A stretch of DNA of 64,000 bases from Ambrosia x helenae (Eukaryota; Streptophyta; Magnoliopsida; Asterales; Asteraceae), in the NCBI GenBank assembly GCA_030844895.1, contig CM061224.1:75090567-75154566 (forward strand). The letters run 5' to 3'. The first letter of the stretch is position 1; each line of letters opens with the position of its first letter. This document shows positions 55,827-64,000 of this stretch, piece by piece. A model generated the notes under the pieces. It ran no database searches and had not been told where the DNA came from. It saw only the letters and a list, made by a program, of their open reading frames with translations. The translations under genes were made by a program, and so were the position numbers.

Positions 55827-57986
55827 TCTATCAATGTATACCGTCGGCTTGTACGGAGTTAATGATTATGCTAGAATGGTGCTTACTCTAATCATGCTCA
55901 AGACATAATGCAACATAGAAAACACATAGACACATTGATGATTGAATTGCATAAATGATGTGGTAACATGTTTCACCCCAAAAACGGTGATAAATAGAAA
56001 AAGGGGCTATGTAAAACTCACCTTGGTAAAATGTTATATCTGTTGAGAAATTTGGATAATTGTGTTGACCCAATGTATCAAGTATCACCCTAAAATAAGG
56101 TAATAAATATGTCTAAGTCTATCAAGTCTACAAATGTATAAGTTCTAGGGCTTCGAATTGGGGATAATTGCTCGTTTGATTAATATTAAAAATACTCGCC
56201 AATTGAGAGAAATTTAGTAAATAAATAACTAAAAATCTTTTTACAAATGTTAAATCTAGGATGGTCACAAGAATGTGTTTAAAGTATAAAAATAATTTTT
56301 ATAAAATTATTTTCTTTAAAATAGATTATTAAATCTATTTATTACAAATTGCCAACAATTAACTTTAATATTCAAAAATACTAAAATTAAAGAATTTCTA
56401 TTTTAAAAATCATATTTCTGTTCTAAATGATTAAAAATAGTTTGTATAAAATTTTGGTGCAAAAATGATGAAAATTGGATTTATTATGATTTAATTATGA
56501 TTAAATCTAACAAAAATTGATTAAAAATATAAAATAAATGATTTTACTGAATTAAAAATTATTTCAGTAAAGTTTAATGTTATAAAAACTTAAAATAATT
56601 TTTGTGAAAATTAATAAGATCGTTTTGATATTTTTATAGAATTTAATAAATATAAATGAATAAAGTTGTATTATTAATAATACATATTAAATAAATCATT
56701 TTTGAAAAACTAAAAATTGTACGATGATCTTTGTCATAAAACTGATTTAGAATAAATTTTGTAGAATTTATAAAAAGGTTTTAATATTTAAAAATGAATT
56801 TATAGGATTTAAATGTAATATATATTAAATTTTGGTTTCAAAAAAAAAAAAAAAAAAAGAAGCTAAAAGGTGTGGAAAAAGGGCCGCCCAGCAAGAATCG
56901 AACCCGGGTGCCTTCAGTCAACAACCACGATCACAACCACTTGGCCAAGGCCTGTGGTTGTGATTATCCCTTGTTTAATTAAATTAAATACACTATACCA
57001 TTCCAGTTTATCCCCAATTTATAATTACGAACCCTAGATATTACAATCAAACGATTCAGACATGATGAACCCGATTAATGTTAGGGTTCTTGTTGTTTGA
57101 TTGCCGATTAACAAATCCCACATAAATAATTGGACTCACAGTGTGGTTTCGTGTACGATTGAGTGGTCAACATAAAAGTCATCTGTTTGATTGTATGATG
57201 ATGCCCAGACAGGAATGAAGAAGATTAAGGTTTGAGAGAAGTTTATGAGCGAGTTGTTAAGCCTAAGGGACGATCAATTTATAGTGTGTGTGTCTGGAAC
57301 GATGAATTGGAAAGGTTGACTAAACCTTAAAGTCTAAACGCGTAATAATTAAAATTGGTCAACGATTGATGGTGATTCGCGTGTAAATTTGGTTGTTGAT
57401 GGCCGATAATCACGTATATTTACTATATCAGTGAGCTTGATTGATAATTCAAAGGACTTGATTCCTTCTGCTGAGTTCGCGTTGACAGCAGCAGGTATGG
57501 AAACACTTTTGTTTTTAAAAGTGTGCTTAAGTAAATAATGTTCCTAAATCAAATCAGATATGATGGTGTGGGCTAGTGGTTGAGGCGTGGTGTGTGTGTC
57601 AAAAAGGTCACCGGTTCGAAACCCGGCTGGACCTTGTATTTTTTTGATTAAAAATGGGATAAAGGGAGGTGGGGTTGGGCCGAGGTTCAGTGGGCTCAGT
57701 TCTTGGGCCGCCTTAACTGGGCTGGCACAGTGGGCTTCAAAAATAAGAAGGGAATAGATATGTGGGCTGCAGTAAAATCTGTTTTAACTATATATATATT
57801 ATTATTTTTTTTTTTTAAAACTGAAATATAATTATTATTATTATTATTATATAAAAATGCAATATATACATATATGTATATATATATAGGTTGCGAGTTT
57901 AGAAAAATAAATATGGACTTGGGCATATTAAGGATTGAATAAGGGCTTTTTCGTAGAAATTTCGTGGAAAATTTTGCGATGTTACA
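55827..57986 (-). repeat. 3' LTR of the gag-only element, proximal piece (begins with TSD tctat)
   Basis: Collinear with 60582-62734. It contains two tRNA-like segments (56882-56960 minus, 57564-57637 plus), a long A run and a TA-rich tract. It ends ttgcgatgttaca beside the PPT. Confidence 0.95.
56882..57637. repeat. Two tRNA-like segments facing each other within the LTR (also at 61631-62386)
   Basis: On the minus strand 56882-56960 has box A-like ttggccaagtggttgtgatc and box B ggttcgattct. On the plus strand 57564-57637 has gggctagtggttgaggcg and ggttcgaaacc. Neither folds into a full tRNA by eye: the acceptor stems do not pair. They look like SINE heads or old tRNA copies fixed in the LTR before the element amplified. 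Confidence 0.65.
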
Positions 57987-58483
57987 GTCTCCCCTACTTT
58001 TAGGAACTTCGTCCCGAAGTTAAGAGAAACACTAGGTTACAATTGGCCAACCACTGAAAACCTTGATAAAATTTCACACTACCTTAATGTACCTGTAAAT
58101 TCATGATTACGTTCCGGACCGTAATTACCAATTTACCTTACGTTAGGGTTTTGCGTCCTTTTATGACTCTACCGATTGTTGAGCAGGTCTGATAGTCCCC
58201 ACCAGTCGATGAGCAGGTGGTAGGGCCCCTCCCGACTGTTGGAAAGACATGATGACCTCTACCAATCGTTAAAATAGGTTGTTTGGTAGTCAACTAATTG
58301 TTGTACAAGTAAGCAAATATGATTATTGTTATAGTAATCAGTTCATATACAAACAAGCATGCACACAGATGTTATAATAATACTTGAATTTATTATCTGA
58401 TTCAAAAGTGACAATACATGAAATTAAAGAGAAAGTAAATATTATTCAAATGGTAGGGTTTGATGTTGAGTAGTTGGAGGGTC
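57987..58483 (-). other. PPT (57987-58001) and short 3' spacer of the gag-only element
   Basis: On the minus strand aaaagtaggggagac touches the LTR start. The rest, up to the gag stop, holds no coding sequence; two runs of the type gattgttgagcagg recur near 58168-58270. Confidence 0.8.
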
Positions 58484-59574
58484 TCAAACGGGATTATTTG
58501 GAGCATCAAGAGCGTTTGTAGCAGGGATTCGACAAGCTTCTGCAAGATGCCCATACCTCTGACAATTGGTGCACTGACGACAGGGTACTTGAGTTGGATG
58601 GTGATACTGGCAGGTATCACACTTAGGTAGGTTCCCATTGTATTGTTTCTTGGTGGGTGGGGCAGTGGTGTCTATTGCAAAATTCCTGACCTTGTTTTTC
58701 CCGTTGGTTGAGGCCTCAGTTTTGACTTCGACGGCAGGTTGGGGAGTATCCTTTTTCTTTTCCCCTTTACGAGTCAGGGTTCCTGCCTTCACATGGTTAT
58801 CTGTTAGGTGGCAGCCAAACGCTTTGCTTCCTCCAAGGTAGCAGGGTTCCTTCCCCACACTGTGTCTTGAATCTGCATCGGTAAGCCACCAATGTATTTT
58901 TCGATCGCAAGGGGCAAAGGGGTGACTTTGTGGGGTAGCAGTAAGCTAAGTTCGTGAAAGCGAGTGTTGTAAGCAAGGTTTTCCCCACTGTCTTGAGCAA
59001 GATCATAAAATTCGTCTTCCAGTTTCTTGATTTCATTACGAGGACAGAACTCTGCCTTCATAATGTCTTTAGCTTGATCCCAGGTTAAGGCTAGTGCAGC
59101 TTCAGCTCCGCGAGTGCGTTTTTCTTCATTCCACCAAGTGAGTGCTCGCTTATGAAGAACACTCATGGCATAACGGACCTTAAAGTTGTCGGGGCATTCA
59201 CTGTTAATGAAGGTATTTTCAATACCCTCGAACCACTGGAGGAGTCCTGTAGCTCCTTCTTCACCACTAAACTTTGGAGGGTTACAAGAGTTGAAATGCT
59301 TAAGGGTGCAGACTTGGGGTCCATTTCCATTGCCATTGCCGTTCCCGTTTCCGTTGTTGTGACCATTCCCGTTGCCGTTCAATTGGATTACCTGAGCGAG
59401 TAAGTTGGGAACCAGAGTTGCGATTTGCTGCGCCATTTGTTGAGAAATGATTGCAGCCAATTGGGCATCAGCACCATTGTTGTTGTGGTTAGGAACTTGG
59501 TCATGGTTATGGTTGTCACCACCTTCTTCGTGGTTCTCACCATTGCTGTTGCGAGTGCTGCGACGAGGAGGCAT
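58484..59574 (-). pseudogene. gag: Gag of the non-autonomous element, one frameshift between capsid and zinc knuckle
   Basis: Starts at ATG 59574 (MPPRRSTRNSNGE), then an N/G repeat run and a Gypsy gag core (CTLKHFNSCNPPKFSGEEGA, RALTWWNEEKRTRG, MKAEFCPRNEIKKLEDEF). This frame stops at 58804. The -1 frame carries on with LTDNHVKAGTLTRKG and a zinc-binding region with CDTC and CTNCQRYGHLAEAC, ending at 58484. One base lost around 58804-58812 explains it. It has no pol at all. Without the shift this would be a full gag of about 360 residues; the truncated capsid part may still be made. Confidence 0.85.
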
Positions 59575-60098
59575 GATCTGTAATAGACACAATGAAATGA
59601 ATGAGAGTTTATATAAGGAATGTAATCATTTATTCATTAAAACGAATAAACGAAAACGTTGACTTATCAAAGATTCTAAATTCTAATAACATATGAAGAC
59701 ATGCTTTAGCCTATAAGTGAACACTCATCCCGAGAATTCCCAGGTAGGCATCCGGGTCCCTCGTCTGATTGGGATATATGCGCAATGCCAGCCTAGACAG
59801 AAGACTCAGAATACAGGCGTTCACCCTTCCAGATTGCACGTGTTCGTTATTAAAATCTAGAACTTCGACGAGATCTCAAGGGGGTTCAGGTTAAACCTGA
59901 GGATTTGTCCTATTAGTCTAAGAGTAGATCCACCGTTGGAGAGCAACCTCCTTGTAGGGATGAAAGTAGGGATAAGAAGTAGGAGGGAGATAGAGTATAG
60001 CAAGCAAAAGAAGCAAGTACTTGTTAAATCCTATGGTTATAGACTAGATTATTTTTCTAATAACCTAATTCCCTATAACCATGGCTCTGATACCAATC
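59575..60098 (-). promoter_or_regulatory. Leader and PBS of the gag-only element
   Basis: PBS complement at 60083-60095 (tggtatcagagcc read on the minus strand), three bases from the LTR edge. About 500 bases of leader without other recognised features. Confidence 0.9.
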
Positions 60099-62734
60099 TG
60101 TAACACCCCAACCGATGGCGGAAACATCGGGGTGCCATGTAATGATGATTGTTCAGTAGCTCATGGTGAATAATAGATTCCATTAAATGATTTAAATGAA
60201 TTACATACAATAGTTCTAGAATTTGTACATCAAATTGAATGAAACTATACACATATCTTCAAGCATCAATACAAATCTTCAAGCAAATAGAACCTGAAAC
60301 ATGTTAAGTTGAAAATGTTTTGGGTCAACAAAAGTTGGTGAGAATTACATAGGTTTTTGATAATTGAGTAAAAATGATGTGCAATTCATGTGTCATGTCA
60401 ATCTAGCCCATATGTGAGAACATACTAGAAATAAATCGAGTGCATAATCAACCCTTGTGACTGTTATAAAATGATACATACCATACACTTATGGTCCCAA
60501 TATGTTATGCGATAACAAACACCCACGTAACCTTTGTAGGAGGCACGTATCCGGGTGGGATTGTCAGTCCAATAGATCTATCAATGTATACCGTCGGCTT
60601 GTACGGAGTTAATGATTATGCTAGAATGGTGCTTACTCTAATCATGCTCAAGACATAATGCAACATAGAAAACACATAGACACATTGATGATTGAATTGC
60701 ATAAATGATGTGGTAACATGTTTCACCCCAAAAACGGTGATAAATAGAAAAATGGGCTATGTAAAACTCACCTTGGTAAAATGTTATATCTGTTGAGAAA
60801 TTTGGATAATTGTGTTGACCCAATGTATCAAGTATCACCCTAAAATAAGGTAATAAATATGTCTAAGTCTATCAAGTCTACAAATGTATAAGTTCTAGGG
60901 CTTCGAATTGGGGATAATTGCTCGTTTGATTAATATTAAAAATACTCGCCAATTGAGAGAAATTTAGTAAATAAATAACTAAAAATCTTTTTACAAATGT
61001 TAAATCTAGGATGGTCACAAGAATGTGTTTAAAGTATAAAAATAATTTTTATAAAATTATTTTCTTTAAAATAGATTATTAAATCTATTTATTACAAATT
61101 GCCAACAATTAACTTTAATATTCAAAAATACTAAAATTAAAGAATTTCTATTTTAAAAATCATATTTCTGTTCTAAATGATTAAAAATAGTTTGTATAAA
61201 ATTTTGGTGCAAAAATGATGAAAATTGGATTTATTATGATTTAATTATGATTAAATCTAACAAAAATTGATTAAAAATATAAAATAAATGATTTTACTGA
61301 ATTAAAAATTATTTCAGTAAAGTTTAATGTTATAAAAACTTAAAATAATTTTTGTGAAAATTAATAAGATCGTTTTGATATTTTTATAGAATTTAATAAA
61401 TATAAATGAATAAAGTTGTATTATTAATAATACATATTAAATAAATCATTTTTGAAAAACTAAAAATTGTACGATGATCTTTGTCATAAAACTGATTTAG
61501 AATAAATTTTGTAGAATTTATAAAAAGGTTTTAATATTTAAAAATGAATTTATAGGATTTAAATGTAATATATATTAAATTTTGGTTTCAAAAAAAAAAA
61601 AAAAAAAAAGAAGCTAAAAGGTGTGGAAAAAGGGCCGCCCAGCAAGAATCGAACCCGGGTGCCTTCAGTCAACAACCACGATCACAACCACTTGGCCAAG
61701 GCCTGTGGTTGTGATTATCCCTTGTTTAATTAAATTAAATACACTATACCATTCCAGTTTATCCCCAATTTATAATTACGAACCCTAGATATTACAATCA
61801 AACGATTCAGACATGATGAACCCGATTAATGTTAGGGTTCTTGTTGTTTGATTGCCGATTAACAAATCCCACATAAATAATTGGACTCACAGTGTGGTTT
61901 CGTGTACGATTGAGTGGTCAACATAAAAGTCAACTGTTTGATTGTATGATGATGCCCAGACAGGAATGAAGAAGATTAAGGTTTGAGAGAAGTTTATGAG
62001 CGAGTTGTTAAGCCTAAGGGACGATCAATTTATAGTGTGTGTGTCTGGAACGATGAATTGGAAAGGTTGACTAAACCTTAAAGTCTAAACGCGTAATAAT
62101 TAAAATTGGTCAACGATTGATGGTGATTCGCGTGTAAATTTGGTTGTTGATGGCCGATAATCACGTATATTTACTATATCAGTGAGCTTGATTGATAATT
62201 CAAAGGACTTGATTCCTTCTGCTGAGTTCGCGTTGACAGCAGCAGGTATGGAAACACTTTTGTTTTTAAAAGTGTGCTTAAGTAAATAATGTTCCTAAAT
62301 CAAATCAGATATGATGGTGTGGGCTAGTGGTTGAGGCGTGGTGTGTGTGTCAAAAAGGTCACCGGTTCGAAACCCGGCTGGACCTTGTATTTTTTTGATT
62401 AAAAATGGGATAAAGGGAGGTGGGGTTGGGCCGAGGTTCAGTGGGCTCAGTTCTTGGGCCGCCTTAACTGGGCTGGCACAGTGGGCTTCAAAAATAAGAA
62501 GGGAATAGATATGTGGGCTGCAGTAAAATCTGTTTTAACTATATATATATTATTTTTTTTTTTTAAAACTGAAATATAATTATTATTATTATTATTATAT
62601 AAAAATGCAATATATACATATATGTATATATATATAGGTTGCGAGTTTAGAAAAATAAATATGGACTTGGGCATATTAAGGATTGAATAAGGGCTTTTTC
62701 GTAGAAATTTCGTGGAAAATTTTGCGATGTTACA
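60099..62734 (-). repeat. 5' LTR of the gag-only element, 2636 bp
   Basis: Uninterrupted copy. On its own strand it carries the donor-like aaggtgag (GT at 60771), then ttttggggtgaaacatg-like sequence, atagatctattgg (60569-60581), ctcaccaac and the acceptor-like aacatgtttcag ending at 60294: a module of 478 nt. Confidence 0.95.
60294..60771 (-). promoter_or_regulatory. Donor-to-acceptor-like LTR module (478 nt) in the gag-only element
   Basis: Same bounding motifs and order as in the two plus-strand Gypsy LTRs although most of the sequence between them differs. Splicing is inferred only. Confidence 0.55.
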
Positions 62735-62739
62735 TCACA

Positions 62740-64000
62740 AGTTTTCTTTTATTAAGTGTTGTTATAAGTTCGGTAAGATCATCTCCGTTACTACTATGTT
62801 ATGAAAACGTTAGCTAGACGTTAAGTGTTGCTACTACTGCGGTTGGGAATCCATTACTAAACCGGTATAAGTGTTGAAGCCAGCCCAGACGGACGGGATT
62901 ACCGATGCCTCGGTAACCCCGAAGTGTTAGAGACAATATGCACCCGCCCGGCTCTCAGCCGTCGGGTGGGGTTTGTAAGGCCCAATAGATCTATCCACAT
63001 TTCCCCGTTGTGCGCCCTCGCACATTCATGGTTCCCCCTGGGACTTTCTGTAAAAGCCGCATAGTACGTGAAATAACCATAGTATAACATGATCTATGAT
63101 GAGTAATCAAAATAAGTAGCATGTTTCTCCCCCGAAAGCAAAACGGTAAAAGTGGGGCTGTGACACTCACCTCGGATTGCGTTACTTGAAAACAGTTAAG
63201 TAATTATGCTATGATAGCCCCAAATAGCGGCGACCTATCATAAGATGTGTATAAGTATCCGGACTAATAACCCGTGGGTTAACTAGTCCCCGAATGTCCA
63301 GACCATGACCATAAACGTTTGAAAACACCTTTGACTGTTAAACCGACCGTACCAGACAAGACCCAACATCCCATTGGTGACCCGACATCCCACGTGTTAG
63401 GTAAATACAAGACATCATGCAATCATATGCAATTAAACACTTAATACGCGCAATAGTTCACCTAGTCTAGCATAATGTCCGATTAACGCGTAAACAGGTC
63501 CGAACACGTGTTACTAAGTCATTGGGTGCATCCCGGGGTTCCTATCATGTTCTTAGGCGTCAAATCATGTTCCGGGATGTTAAAATATACATACAGCAAC
63601 ATTATACGCGATTAGGAATCAAACTAGCATTTAGGATTGTAATCACCTGAACATTAAGCATTTAGGATTGTAATTGCCTAAACATTAAGCATTTAGGATT
63701 GTAATCGCCTAAACAATAAGCATTTAGGATTGTAATCGCCTAACATTAGGCATTTAGGATTGTACTCGCCTAACATTAAGCATTTAGGATTGTAATCGCC
63801 TAACATTAAGCATTTAGGAGCCTACTCGCCTGAAGCCTCATGCGAGTAGGATCCTACTCGCCTCTGCAGTTCTGTAGTGCAATTTCGCGCGCCGAACACT
63901 CCAAATCAGATCCGAAACATGTAAAAACATCCAATATCAAAACTAAACTATTAACCAACCCTTTCCAAGCAAAAACCCCCAATTTATCTCTGCTCAAACA
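62740..64000 (-). repeat. Gypsy-type LTR, minus strand, second part, runs off the window
   Basis: Continues 44499-44825. It matches the intact Gypsy LTR in reverse: atagatctattggg at 62981-62994, then catttccccgttgtgc, catggttccccc, ttctcccccgaaag and the donor-like gaggtgagtg (GT near 63170). With the part at 44777 the donor-to-acceptor length is about 480 nt. It ends in a tandem array (63627-63840) and a palindrome (gcgagtaggatcctactcgc at 63843). Confidence 0.85.
63627..63840 (-). repeat. Seven-copy tandem repeat, period 30-31 bp
   Basis: Copies start at gcattt 63627, 63658, 63689, 63720, 63750, 63780 and 63810. The core is gcatttaggattgtaatcgc, then ctaa and a short spacer. The last copy changes to gcatttaggagcctactcgc, which links the array to the gcgagtag palindromes of the intact Gypsy LTR. 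Confidence 0.92.

Larger units (their letters stand above)
44826..62734 (-). mobile_element. Non-autonomous gag-only LTR element (TR-GAG type), host of the intact Gypsy
   Basis: LTRs: 60099-62734 (2636 bp, 5' side) and 44826-45308 plus 55832-57986 (2638 bp after removing the nested Gypsy). Ends tgtaacacc...ggtgttaca-like, TSD tcaca. PBS 60083-60095 and PPT 57987-58001 show that it reads right to left. The internal region is only about 2.1 kb and codes for gag alone; protease, RT and integrase are absent, so movement needs a helper. This matches the class named TR-GAG (LTR elements with gag only). The two LTRs differ at only a handful of positions by eye. Confidence 0.9.

Noticed and set aside
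56882..56960. Possible true tRNA gene
   Set aside because: Box A and B are present, but the acceptor stem does not pair, no CCA context or clear anticodon loop is seen, and the segment is a fixed part of both LTR copies.
63627..63840. Possible CRISPR-like array (30-31 bp period)
   Set aside because: The units are directly adjacent with no unique spacers, and the context is a plant LTR. It is an ordinary tandem repeat.

Overview
This window is plant nuclear DNA made almost entirely of mobile elements. The evidence is LTR retrotransposons of the plant Copia and chromovirus-type Gypsy groups with initiator-Met-tRNA primer binding sites, a Helitron, a tRNA-derived SINE, a hAT-type MITE and two B3-domain gene pieces. 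The Copia proteins look like those common in daisy-family (Asteraceae) genomes; that placement is from memory, not from a search. No tRNA or rRNA gene and no complete host gene was recognised.

Layout. (1) 185-23377: an old, broken plus-strand Copia element (LTR 185-701, gag with three stops). A 15.4-kb Copia element (4680-20069, minus strand) sits inside it, with two 534-bp LTRs that look identical by eye, 5-bp target duplications, intact gag and pol and an extra 1217-codon ORF beside the 3' LTR. It resembles the Sirevirus lineage and may still be autonomous. The old Copia pol is fused in frame at about 23377 to a decayed Gypsy pol (23378-26250) that ends in a Gypsy LTR (26303-28821). (2) 28822-30584: remnant, probably part of a minus-strand LTR. 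(3) 30585-38733: Helitron (A|TC...CTAG|T, 3' palindrome) carrying two in-frame exons of a B3-domain gene, long AT-rich repeats and a decayed helicase tail. (4) 38734-43440: repeats, including a SINE split by a 903-bp hAT-like MITE. (5) 43441-44498: a second sequence with the same Helitron 5' end, carrying another B3 gene cut off at 44498. (6) 44499-64000: a three-level nest. A minus-strand Gypsy-type LTR (44499-44825 and 62740-64000) holds a gag-only minus-strand element (44826-62734), whose LTR holds a nearly intact plus-strand Gypsy chromovirus (45309-55826).

Features not explained by ordinary element annotation: (a) all four Gypsy-type LTR families share a module of nearly constant length (about 472-480 nt) bounded by a splice-donor-like and a splice-acceptor-like sequence, with conserved internal motifs; (b) the non-coding parts of the Copia elements hold many short hairpins with one stem core and a compensatory base-pair change, and similar palindrome arrays occur in the Gypsy LTRs; (c) the extra Copia ORF looks nuclear rather than envelope-like; (d) a Helitron family appears to carry a promoter and a B3 gene just inside its left end.

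All comparisons were made by eye. Divergences, family names and splice sites are unmeasured inferences unless an entry says the sequence shows them directly.
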